Origin: DATKHR01 sp035939575
Lineage (GTDB): Bacteria; Acidobacteriota; Vicinamibacteria; Vicinamibacterales; CAVVIG01
Direction of reading: 5' to 3'
Length of the DNA: 23,048 nt
NCBI GenBank assembly: GCA_035939575.1
Contig: DASZFS010000240.1
Span: forward strand, 1-23,048
Shown here: one piece after another, positions 15,912 to 23,048 of the stretch
How positions within the stretch are numbered: position 1 is the stretch's first letter
Layout of the letters: each line of letters begins with the position of its first letter
Notes under the pieces: generated by a model
The model's database searches: none
Seen by the model: only the letters and a program-made list of their open reading frames with translations
What the model was told of the DNA's origin: nothing
Made by a program: the position numbers and the translations under genes

Positions 15912-16663
15912 CTCCTTCCACCGCGGACTCGGCGGCAGCGGCATCTGCGTCTCAGAGAGACGCGTCACCCCTGTCGCTCCCCGCGCGCGTGATCGGCATC
16001 CTCTTCTCTCCGCGCGCCACGTACGCGGATGTCTCCGCGCGGCCACGCTGGCTCGGCACCTTCCTGGTCATCGTCGCGCTGACGAGCGCCATCGGCACGG
16101 CGTTCCTGTCGACCGACATCGGCCGCAACGCTGTCGTCGATCAGCAGATCAGCCAGGCGGAGGCCTACGGCCGCCGCCTGACGCAGGACCAGATCGATCG
16201 CGTCGAGCAGATGTCGCAGTACTACAAATACCTGACGCCGGTCTTGCAGACCGTTGGGCTGACGATCGGCGCGCTGCTCATCAGCGGGCTGGCGTTCGTC
16301 GTGTTCAATGCTGCGCTGGGCAGTGACGCAAGGTTCAGGCAGACGTTCGCCGTCGTCGTGCACTCGGGCGTGGTGCTGGTCGTGCAATCGATGTTCTCCA
16401 CGCCGCTGGCGTATGCGCGGGAGACGCTCTCGGGCGCGACCAACCTGGGCGTGTTTGCGCCGTTTCTCGACGACAACTCATTTGCCGCCCACGCGCTCGG
16501 CGCCGTGGACCTCTTCATCGTGTGGTGGATCATCAGCCTCGCGATCGGCCTCGGCGTGCTGTACCAGAAACGAACCGGCCCCATTGCGACTACCCTGATC
16601 GTCATCTACGTCGCGATCGGGATCGTCATCGCCGCCTTCAAAACCGCGGTGTCAGGAGCGTAG
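15908..16663 (+). CDS. YIP1-family membrane protein
   Basis: A 251-residue protein with five predicted membrane helices (about 47-69, 112-137, 147-167, 196-217 and 223-245). The N-terminal cytoplasmic part includes IGILFSPRATYADVSARP, the short signature that precedes the first helix in bacterial YIP1 domain proteins. Its biochemical role is unknown. In acidobacterial genomes such genes often sit next to adaptor and ABC genes. It overlaps MarR by four bases, has AAAGG upstream, and abuts the adaptor gene (TAG then ATG). It may help insert or regulate the transporter, which is inference. Confidence 0.8.
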   Translation: MTPSTADSAAAASASQRDASPLSLPARVIGILFSPRATYADVSARPRWLGTFLVIVALTSAIGTAFLSTDIGRNAVVDQQISQAEAYGRRLTQDQIDRVEQMSQYYKYLTPVLQTVGLTIGALLISGLAFVVFNAALGSDARFRQTFAVVVHSGVVLVVQSMFSTPLAYARETLSGATNLGVFAPFLDDNSFAAHALGAVDLFIVWWIISLAIGLGVLYQKRTGPIATTLIVIYVAIGIVIAAFKTAVSGA

Positions 16664-17992
16664 ATGCCACGCAAGAATATCCTCATCGCGGTCGGCGTGG
16701 TGCTCGTGGGCGCCGCTGTCGTCGCGGCGAATCTGTACCTCAAGAAGGACAAAGGGCTCGCAGTCACGGCCGAGCTGATCAAGGCGCGCGATCTCGAAGC
16801 GATCGTCTCCGCTTCAGGCAAGATTCAGGCGAAACGGACCGTGAACATCAGCAGCGACACTGTCGGCCGTGTGGTGAACCTCGCCGTGAACGAGGGCGAC
16901 CGGGTGAAGAAAGGTCAGTTCCTGCTCCAAATCGACCCGAAGACGCTCCGATCGCGGGTCGACAACGGCACCGCCTCGCTCAGAGCCGCGGAGGTGACCC
17001 TTGAACAGATGCGCCAGTCAGTCGAGACGGGCCAGGCGCAGCTCGAGTTGACGCGGCAGAATCTCAAGCGCCAACAGGATCTGTGGACGCAGCAGCTCAC
17101 GACGCGAGAGTTGCTGGACAAGGCGGTCAACGACGTGAAGGTCGCGGAGTCAACGCTCGCCGAGCGCGAGAAGACCGCGAACGCACAGGCGAGCCGCATC
17201 GCGCAGGAACGCGCCAACCTCGACAGCGCGCAGTATGACCTGAGCAAAGTCCGCATCGAGTCGCCGATCGACGGCATCGTCACCGCCAGGAGCATCCAGG
17301 AAGGCGAGATGGTGATGATCGGCACCATGAACAACGCCGGAACGGTGTTGATGACACTGGCCGACATGTCGACGATCCAGGCGGAGATTGAGGTGGACGA
17401 GACCAACGTGCCCAACGTGCAGATCGGACAAGTGGCCAAGGTGACCATCGACGCCATCCCTGACAAGTCGTTCCGCGGACACGTGACCGAGATTGGCAAC
17501 AGCCCGATTCAGGCCGCAGCCGGCACGACCAGCACGCAGGCGACCAACTTCAAGGTGAAGGTGGTGCTCGACGAAGACGTGCCCGAGGTGCGGCCAGGTT
17601 TCACCTGCACGGCCGACATCACCACGGCGAGGCGGAAGAACGTGGTCGCCGTCCCGATTCCGGCCGTGGCAGTGCGCGAGCTGGTGTACGACGCGAACGG
17701 CCAGGCAATCAAAGCGCCGAAGACCGACAACCGCCGTCGAACCCCGGAGCCGGTCGCGTCGGCGGCGGAGCTCATGCCGGGCCAGACGCGCAAGGAGACC
17801 GAGGGCGTCTTCGTCCTGCGCGCGAGTAAAGCGGAGTTCGTGCCGATCAAGATGGGGATTGCCGGCGACAAGTACTTCGAAGTGACCGGCGGCCTGCAGG
17901 CAGGCGATCAGGTCATCACCGGCCCGTACAACTCGGTCCGCGGCATGGCGGACGGCGACGCGGTGAGAGTCGACAGCAAAAAGCCGAAATGA
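16664..17992 (+). CDS. Periplasmic adaptor subunit (HlyD/MacA-like)
   Basis: A 442-residue membrane fusion protein that should bridge inner-membrane permeases to an outer-membrane channel. There is an N-terminal anchor (about 5-24), a first lipoyl half-motif near 60-87 (VNLAVNEGDRVKKGQFLLQI), a long coiled coil (about 95-195), the second lipoyl half (ESPIDGIVTARSIQEGEMV, about 202-220) and a beta-barrel (about 235-320, AEIEVDETNVPNVQIGQVA). A charged insert near 340-380 (KTDNRRRTPEP and onward) is longer than in many family members. The start has AGGAGC 5 bp upstream. The stop overlaps the permease start (ATGA). No outer-membrane TolC-type gene is in the window. Confidence 0.9.
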   Translation: MPRKNILIAVGVVLVGAAVVAANLYLKKDKGLAVTAELIKARDLEAIVSASGKIQAKRTVNISSDTVGRVVNLAVNEGDRVKKGQFLLQIDPKTLRSRVDNGTASLRAAEVTLEQMRQSVETGQAQLELTRQNLKRQQDLWTQQLTTRELLDKAVNDVKVAESTLAEREKTANAQASRIAQERANLDSAQYDLSKVRIESPIDGIVTARSIQEGEMVMIGTMNNAGTVLMTLADMSTIQAEIEVDETNVPNVQIGQVAKVTIDAIPDKSFRGHVTEIGNSPIQAAAGTTSTQATNFKVKVVLDEDVPEVRPGFTCTADITTARRKNVVAVPIPAVAVRELVYDANGQAIKAPKTDNRRRTPEPVASAAELMPGQTRKETEGVFVLRASKAEFVPIKMGIAGDKYFEVTGGLQAGDQVITGPYNSVRGMADGDAVRVDSKKPK

Positions 17993-19218
17993 ACAAGCTC
18001 CTGGAATCGGCGAGCATCGCGCTCGACGCCATCTGGTCTGCGAAGCTCCGGTCACTGATGACCGTCCTCGGCAACATCGTGGCCGTGACATCCATCATCG
18101 CGGTTGTGTCGCTCATCCAGGGGCTGAACTCGTCGGTCAAGCAGGCGATCCTCAACCAGGCCGGCGCCGATTCGTTCAACATCCAGCAGTATCCGGTCAC
18201 GCGCAGTGACGAGGAATTCGAGAAGGTCCGCGGCAACCCGCGCGTCACGCTCGACGACGCCCGGGCGATCCGCCGGTACGGGAGCGAGAACATCGCCGCC
18301 GTCATGGCCGATTCGACGGGCAACGGACGCATCACGTATCGAGACAAGTCCATTGACAACACCCGGATACAGGGCGTGACGGGAGACTACGTCAACTTTT
18401 CGAGCTTCGATGCCGAGCGCGGCCGTCTCATGAGCGCAACCGAGGTCGACAGCGCACGGCCGGTCGCGGTCGTCGGCTGGCAGACCGCCGATCGCCTCTT
18501 TGGCGCCGACGTCGATCCCATCGACAAGATCATCCAGATCGAGGGCGTGCATTTCCGCGTGCTCGGCGTCAGCGCCAAGCGCGGCTCGCTCCTCGGCCAG
18601 TCGCAGGACGAGTTCGCGATCATCCCGCTCGGTCAGTTCCGGATGATGTTCGGTTCCCGCCGGACACTGTCGCTGAGCGTCAAACCGCGCGATCTCGCAC
18701 AGATCGCGCCCGCGATCGACGATGCGACAATCGCGCTGCGGTCGGCGCGCCGGCTCAAGCCGCGGCAGGGCGAGAACTTCGGCATCTTCACCGCCGACAC
18801 CATCCTCGACATCTATCATTCCGCGACCAACGGGATCTTTGCCGTGCTCGTCGGCGTCGTGGGATTGTCGCTCGTCGTCGGTGGCATCGTGATCATGAAC
18901 ATCATGCTGATGGCGGTCACCGAGCGCACCCGCGAAATCGGGTTGCGGAAAGCGCTCGGCGCGAGGCGGTCGGACATCATGGCGCAGATGCTCACCGAGT
19001 CGGTCGTGCTGTCCGTCTTCGGCGGTGTGATCGGCACGGCGTTCGGGATCGCCATCGCCCTGACGATTGCATCGTTCACGCCGATACCGGCGGCCGTCGA
19101 GGCGTGGTCGGTTGCGCTCGGGATCGCCATCACGGCGCTCGTCGGTCTCTTCTTCGGGTTGTATCCGGCGATGCGCGCCGCGCGGCTGGATCCGATCGAA
19201 GCGCTGCGGCGGGAATAG
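17989..19218 (+). CDS. MacB-like ABC transporter permease 1
   Basis: A 409-residue permease of the MacB/FtsX type. The first helix is near 20-42, a large periplasmic MacB-core domain covers about 43-275, and three C-terminal helices lie near 282-308, 340-362 and 372-394. The cytoplasmic loop TERTREIGLRKALGARRSDI and the C-terminal RLDPIEALRRE are family hallmarks. These proteins transmit ATP hydrolysis to the periplasm mechanically to drive efflux or signalling. It overlaps the adaptor gene by four bases, so the two work together. It has no fused ATPase domain, unlike MacB of E. coli, and no ATPase gene sits beside it. Confidence 0.92.
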   Translation: MNKLLESASIALDAIWSAKLRSLMTVLGNIVAVTSIIAVVSLIQGLNSSVKQAILNQAGADSFNIQQYPVTRSDEEFEKVRGNPRVTLDDARAIRRYGSENIAAVMADSTGNGRITYRDKSIDNTRIQGVTGDYVNFSSFDAERGRLMSATEVDSARPVAVVGWQTADRLFGADVDPIDKIIQIEGVHFRVLGVSAKRGSLLGQSQDEFAIIPLGQFRMMFGSRRTLSLSVKPRDLAQIAPAIDDATIALRSARRLKPRQGENFGIFTADTILDIYHSATNGIFAVLVGVVGLSLVVGGIVIMNIMLMAVTERTREIGLRKALGARRSDIMAQMLTESVVLSVFGGVIGTAFGIAIALTIASFTPIPAAVEAWSVALGIAITALVGLFFGLYPAMRAARLDPIEALRRE

Positions 19219-19220
19219 GC

Positions 19221-20516
19221 GTGGCCATCCGGCTCGGCCTCGTCACCGAAGTCATCGCCATGGCGTTCGACACGGTGCGCAGCAACAAGATGCGCTCCGC
19301 GCTGACCGTCCTCGGCGTCGTCATCGGCATCACGTCGATTGTCGGGATGACGGCGATGATTCGTGGCTTCGACCAGTCGCTCCGCGACATGATCGGCGCG
19401 ATCGGGCCCAACACGATCTTCGTCCAGCGCTTCGGCGTCACCAGCTTCGCGAGCGGCGCCGAGCTGAAGGACCTGCTCAAGCGGCCCAACATCACGATTT
19501 CAGACGCGCGGGCGGTCGAGGAGCTCGCGCCGTCGATTCAGCTGGTCGACATCCAGCTCGGCGCGGGCGGACCGCCGACCCAACGCCGCGTGTTCTACGG
19601 CAAACAGAAAACCAAGCCGCTGATCGTCTTCGGCACCACGGAGAACTTCGCCGCCGGTACGAAGATCCCGATCGCTGCGGGGCGGTTCTTCAACGGTACC
19701 GAGGTGCAATATCGCAAGAATGTCGTGGTGCTCGGGAACACGCCCTACCAGCTGCTGTTCCAGGCCTTGGGAACCGATCCCGTCGGCAAGCTCGTCCGCA
19801 TCGGCAGCGAGCGGTTCGAGGTGGTTGGCGTGTTCGACAAGAGGCCGGCGGCGGGCGGCTTCAACCTCGGCCAGGATGACTTCACCGTCATTCCGTACAC
19901 GGCGTACCAGCGCGTGTTCGGCCTGAACCCGGTACGCATCACCCGGACGGCGTCGATCATGCCGATTCAGATCGCCATGATCCCGCGCGATGGCGTGCGG
20001 CAGGCCGATGCCATCGCGGACGTCCAGCGGGTGATGCGGATTCGGCACGGCCTGCGGCTCGACCAGCCGGACGATTTCGACATCCTCACACAGGACGCGT
20101 TCCTCAAGCTCTGGGACCAGATCAGCGAGGGGACGTTCTTCGCGCTCATCGTCATCTCATCCATTGCACTCATGGTGGGCGGGATCGGCGTGATGGCGAT
20201 CATGTCCATCTCGGTCACCGAGCGGACACGTGAGATCGGCGTGCGAAAGGCGCTCGGGGCCCGGCGCGCGGAGATTCTGTTCCAGTTTCTGATGGAAGCG
20301 GCGTTCCTCACATCGCTCGGCGGCGTGCTGGGCATCGCGCTGGGGAGCGCCATCGGCTGGACCGTGCACCTGGTCTCGGGCTTCCCCATCTCGCTGCCCT
20401 GGTGGTCGTTCGCGATTGGGCTCGGCTTTTCCGCGTCGGTGGGCCTCTTCTTCGGGATGTGGCCGGCCTTCAAGGCGTCGCGCCTCGATCCAATCGAAGC
20501 ATTGCGCTACGAATAG
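19221..20516 (+). CDS. MacB-like ABC transporter permease 2
   Basis: A 431-residue permease of the same family as its neighbour. GTG 19221 lies two bases past the upstream TAG and gives the typical N terminus (TVRSNKMRSALTVLGVVIGI); ATG 19260 is an alternative, and a longer frame into the upstream gene is unlikely. The first helix is near 30-50, the periplasmic domain spans to about 305, and three helices follow. It keeps TERTREIGVRKALGARRAEI and RLDPIEALRYE. The pair likely forms a heterodimer. The sequences are clearly diverged, so this is an old duplication rather than a recent one. Confidence 0.92.
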   Translation: MAIRLGLVTEVIAMAFDTVRSNKMRSALTVLGVVIGITSIVGMTAMIRGFDQSLRDMIGAIGPNTIFVQRFGVTSFASGAELKDLLKRPNITISDARAVEELAPSIQLVDIQLGAGGPPTQRRVFYGKQKTKPLIVFGTTENFAAGTKIPIAAGRFFNGTEVQYRKNVVVLGNTPYQLLFQALGTDPVGKLVRIGSERFEVVGVFDKRPAAGGFNLGQDDFTVIPYTAYQRVFGLNPVRITRTASIMPIQIAMIPRDGVRQADAIADVQRVMRIRHGLRLDQPDDFDILTQDAFLKLWDQISEGTFFALIVISSIALMVGGIGVMAIMSISVTERTREIGVRKALGARRAEILFQFLMEAAFLTSLGGVLGIALGSAIGWTVHLVSGFPISLPWWSFAIGLGFSASVGLFFGMWPAFKASRLDPIEALRYE

Positions 20517-20518
20517 CG

Positions 20519-20758
20519 ATGGCTGCCGCGATCTGGCTCGTGGCGATCGTCCTGCTCGTGATCGCCGTGAGGCGCACGCGTCGCGGCCGGCGACGGCTCG
20601 GCGGGGTCGGGCCCGCCGCCGCTGGCACGCTGGACGCATTCCTGGGTCAAGACAAGCGCAACGCCATCGAAATCATCGTCGAGGACCGCGCGGCAGCGCG
20701 AGACCCCGAAGACCGCGAAGGGAATCTCCCCGACCTCGAAGCGCCCGGCAAACCGTAA
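20519..20758 (+). CDS. Small membrane-anchored protein, unknown function
   Basis: A 79-residue protein: a hydrophobic N-terminal helix (about 3-17), a very basic stretch (RRTRRGRRRLGG, 18-29), then an acidic tail with LDAFLGQDKRNAIEIIVED and DPEDREGNLPDLE. The ATG is two bases past the stop of permease 2, so it is the last gene of the operon. The N-terminal membrane helix followed by positive charge predicts the tail in the cytoplasm. I do not recognise the family. The start is short but the composition is protein-like and coupling is tight. Confidence 0.65.
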   Translation: MAAAIWLVAIVLLVIAVRRTRRGRRRLGGVGPAAAGTLDAFLGQDKRNAIEIIVEDRAAARDPEDREGNLPDLEAPGKP

Positions 20759-20820
20759 ATCCTCAAATCGTTAAATCCTCAGATCCTCAAATCCTCAGAT
20801 CCTCAAATCCTGATTGAGGA
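20759..20820. repeat. Tandem 8-mers (ATCCTCAR) with a small hairpin before the EF-G2 gene
   Basis: About six units of ATCCTCAA or ATCCTCAG fill the gap. The last complete unit can pair with TTGAGGA (stem TCCTCAA/TTGAGGA, 7 bp, 7-nt loop, about 20800-20820), and the upstream copies offer alternative registers. The end GAGGAGGGAGG is about 40 nt from the chosen start, so it is not its ribosome site. The stretch could weakly terminate the upstream operon. Confidence 0.65.
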
Positions 20821-20864
20821 GGGAGGCCTTGCGGTGTCGCGCAGGCGCAAATATGATGCGCCTT

Positions 20865-22961
20865 ATGAAGGTCTATGACGCCGCCACCATCAGAAACGTC
20901 GCCCTCGTCGGTCACAGCGGCTCCGGCAAGACCCAGCTCACCTCCGCCATTCTCTCCGACAGCAACATGGTCAACCGGTTCGGCAAGGTCGACGATGGCA
21001 CGACCGTGACCGATTACGACGAGGAAGAAATCGCGCGGAAGCACACGTTGTCAGCCGCTTTGGCATACGCGGAATGGAACCGCCAGAAGATCAACCTCAT
21101 CGACACGCCCGGCATCGGCAACTTCCTGAGCGAGGCGCGCGCGGCCCTGCAGGTGGCCGACGGCGCGCTCGTCGTCGTGGACGCCGTCTCTGGCGTGATG
21201 GTCCAGACCGAGAAAGTGTGGGCGATCGCCGACGAGCTCGGGCTCCCGCGCATCATCGTCCTCAATCGGCTGGACCGGGAGCGCGCCAGCCTGGAGCGAT
21301 CGCTGGCGTCGCTGCGCGACACGTGCAGCCGCGCGGTGATCCCCATTCAGCTGCCTATCGGAGAGGAAAAGGGTTTGAGAGGTGTCGTCGACCTGGTGAC
21401 GAGAAAAGCGTACACGTTCCAGACCGACGAGAGCGGCAAGTTCAGCGAAGCCGCAGTGCCCGCGGAGATGACGGCGGACGTCGACCGAGCGCGCGAGGCG
21501 CTGATTGAGATGGTCGCCGAGAACGACGAGCAGCTGATGGAGAAGTTCTTCGAGGCCGGGACGCTCGGCGATGACGAGCTGGTGGCCGGCCTGCGCACCG
21601 CGACTCTCGGAGGCAAGCTCTACCCGGTCGTGTGTACATCGGCGCTGCTCAATATCGGCGTGCCCCAGCTGCTCGACGCCGTGCTCGCGTATCTGCCGTC
21701 CCCAGCGGACCGGCCGTTTCGCGGCATCGGCCCGCAGGGCGCCGAAACGCTGCGGCCGGCGGACGACAAGGCACCCGCCGCCGCCTTTGTCTGGAAGACC
21801 ATTGCCGATCCCTTTGCGGGCCGCATCACGATGTTCCGGGTCGTCTCCGGGTCGTTGAAAGCCGATTCTAATTGCCACAACAAGACGCGGGATACGGCAG
21901 AGCGATTCGGCCACCTGCTGCTGCTGCAGGGCAAGACACAGACGAGCGTGCCCGACATCAAGGCCGGCGATCTCGGCGCGGTCGCGAAGCTGAAGGATAC
22001 GCTCACGAACGACACGCTCGGCGACAAGGGCGACGCGGTCTCCTTTCCGCCGGTAAAGTTCCCCGAGCCAGTACTCTCCTACGCGATCGAGCCGAAGAGC
22101 CGCGGCGACGAGGACAAGATCAGCACATCGATGCACCGCCTCGAGGAAGAGGATCCGTCCATCCGCTACAGCCGCGATCCGCAAACCAAGGAGCTGCTGC
22201 TGTCGGGCCAGGGGCAGCTGCACATTGAGGTCACCGTCGCCAAGCTGAAGCGCCGGTTCGGCGTCGACGTCAACCTGAAACCACCGCGGATTCCCTACCG
22301 CGAGACGATCAAGGCGGCGACCGAAGCGCACGGACGCCACAAGAAGCAGACCGGGGGCCACGGCCAGTTCGGCGACTGCAAGATCAAGGTCGAGCCCCTC
22401 CCTCGCGGGGCCGACTTCGAATTCGTCGACGACATCTTCGGCGGCTCGATCCCACGGCAGTTCATTCCTGCCGTCGAAAAAGGGATCCAGGATGCGCGCG
22501 TGCGTGGCTATCTCGCCGGCTATCCAATGGTCGACTTCCGGGTGACCGTCTTCGACGGCTCGTACCACGACGTGGACTCCAACGAGCTGTCCTTCAAGCT
22601 CGCCGGCTCGCTCGCCTTCAAGGATGCCATGACGCGCGCCCGACCGACGATCCTCGAGCCGATCATGAATGTCGAGGTCTACGCGCCGTCGGACTTCGCC
22701 GGCGACTTGATGGGCGATCTCAACGGACGACGAGGGCGGATTGGAGGGATGGACACGCGCGGCGCCACCACAGTGATTAAAGCCCAGGTGCCGATGGCGG
22801 AGATGCTCACCTACGAGCAACACCTGACCTCGGCGACCGGCGGCCGAGGTTCGTACCACATGGAGTACTCACACTACGATGAGGTGCCGGCGCACCTCCA
22901 GGCGAAGATCGTTGCGGTGTTCAAGGCTGAACGTGCCGGCGTTGAGGTCGAGGAAGTCTGA
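20865..22961 (+). CDS. Elongation factor G-like GTPase (EF-G2 type)
   Basis: A 698-residue translational GTPase with EF-G domain order. The P-loop is GHSGSGKT at 16-23 rather than GHIDAGKT, the G3 motif is DTPGIGNF (80-87) rather than DTPGHVDF, and G4 is NRLD at 134-137. The usual switch I RGITI is replaced by RKHTL near 58-62. Domains III-V are complete, with the domain IV segment GGHGQFGDCKIKVEPL and the C-terminal YDEVPAHLQAKI. These features mark the EF-G2 group, whose members differ in ribosome-dependent GTPase activity. Starts at 20853 (ATG) and a TTG at 20814 are alternatives; 20865 fits the family N terminus. The main fusA, normally beside rpsG, is elsewhere. Confidence 0.9.
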   Translation: MKVYDAATIRNVALVGHSGSGKTQLTSAILSDSNMVNRFGKVDDGTTVTDYDEEEIARKHTLSAALAYAEWNRQKINLIDTPGIGNFLSEARAALQVADGALVVVDAVSGVMVQTEKVWAIADELGLPRIIVLNRLDRERASLERSLASLRDTCSRAVIPIQLPIGEEKGLRGVVDLVTRKAYTFQTDESGKFSEAAVPAEMTADVDRAREALIEMVAENDEQLMEKFFEAGTLGDDELVAGLRTATLGGKLYPVVCTSALLNIGVPQLLDAVLAYLPSPADRPFRGIGPQGAETLRPADDKAPAAAFVWKTIADPFAGRITMFRVVSGSLKADSNCHNKTRDTAERFGHLLLLQGKTQTSVPDIKAGDLGAVAKLKDTLTNDTLGDKGDAVSFPPVKFPEPVLSYAIEPKSRGDEDKISTSMHRLEEEDPSIRYSRDPQTKELLLSGQGQLHIEVTVAKLKRRFGVDVNLKPPRIPYRETIKAATEAHGRHKKQTGGHGQFGDCKIKVEPLPRGADFEFVDDIFGGSIPRQFIPAVEKGIQDARVRGYLAGYPMVDFRVTVFDGSYHDVDSNELSFKLAGSLAFKDAMTRARPTILEPIMNVEVYAPSDFAGDLMGDLNGRRGRIGGMDTRGATTVIKAQVPMAEMLTYEQHLTSATGGRGSYHMEYSHYDEVPAHLQAKIVAVFKAERAGVEVEEV

Positions 22962-23048
22962 CGCGGGAGCTGAGACGCTGAGACGGACCGAAGACTCTGA
23001 GACGGGCCGAAGACTCATGGCCGCGTGCAGTTGCCTACGCCCTCGATT
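22962..23048. repeat. Short repeats after the EF-G2 gene
   Basis: GCTGAGACG-like units recur, then a longer unit close to CTGAGACGGACCGAAGACT occurs twice (about 22979-23016, one substitution). No stable terminator with a T-run is visible, and no gene begins convincingly before the window ends. Confidence 0.55.

Noticed and set aside
19104..19220. N-terminal extension of permease 2 into permease 1
   Set aside because: Overlaps the 3' end of an intact gene out of frame; GTG 19221 gives the standard family N terminus.
20814..20864. TTG-initiated extension of the EF-G2 protein
   Set aside because: The added residues have no family match and begin inside the repeat hairpin.

Overview
The window is about 23 kb of GC-rich bacterial DNA. 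It is filled mostly by a complete type IV pilus (T4P) regulatory and motor cluster on the minus strand, and by a plus-strand operon of ABC-efflux type ending near an EF-G2-like gene. The pil gene order (pilB, pilT, pilC, pilS, pilR, pilA, pilH, pilI, pilD) resembles the Myxococcus xanthus cluster. Long overlapping gene strings, paired MacB/FtsX-type permeases, a YIP1 protein and a pyruvoyl-dependent arginine decarboxylase make me favour an acidobacterium of the Vicinamibacteria type. That placement is inference, and a deltaproteobacterial or myxobacterial lineage is the main alternative.

Layout, following minus-strand transcription from right to left. A pyruvoyl-dependent arginine decarboxylase (14359-14943) and an outer-membrane beta-barrel protein (13384-14304) come first. 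The pilus block follows: pilB, pilT, pilC, pilS and pilR (13336 down to 5964), then two nearly identical pilin genes (5743-5201 and 4833-4291). Each pilin gene has its own sigma-54 promoter, paired upstream dyads and terminator. Next is a VKOR-DsbA fusion (4121-2928), then a tightly coupled ABC module (pilH, pilI and a TPR protein), and at the left edge the start of a probable prepilin peptidase gene. On the plus strand, MarR, YIP1, a periplasmic adaptor, two MacB-like permeases and a small membrane protein form one overlapping operon (15387-20758), followed by an EF-G2-like GTPase (20865-22961).

The parts fit together as follows. PilB and PilT extend and retract the fibre on the PilC platform, and PilS/PilR with sigma-54 switch on the pilin genes. 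The VKOR-DsbA protein could form the disulfides of the four-cysteine pilins, the putative PilD processes them, and the PilHI-type ABC module is an assembly accessory known from Myxococcus.

The most interesting new signals are regulatory. A 15-bp dyad (TGACA, 5 bp, TGTCA) occurs in pairs at about the same distance upstream of both pilA sigma-54 promoters and again over the pilB promoter, so it is a strong candidate PilR operator. A perfect 29-bp direct repeat carries a hairpin that buries part of the MarR Shine-Dalgarno sequence. Mirrored tandem 9-mers form a very large potential hairpin before the arginine decarboxylase gene. Several intergenic gaps contain unrelated 8-11 bp tandem repeats.
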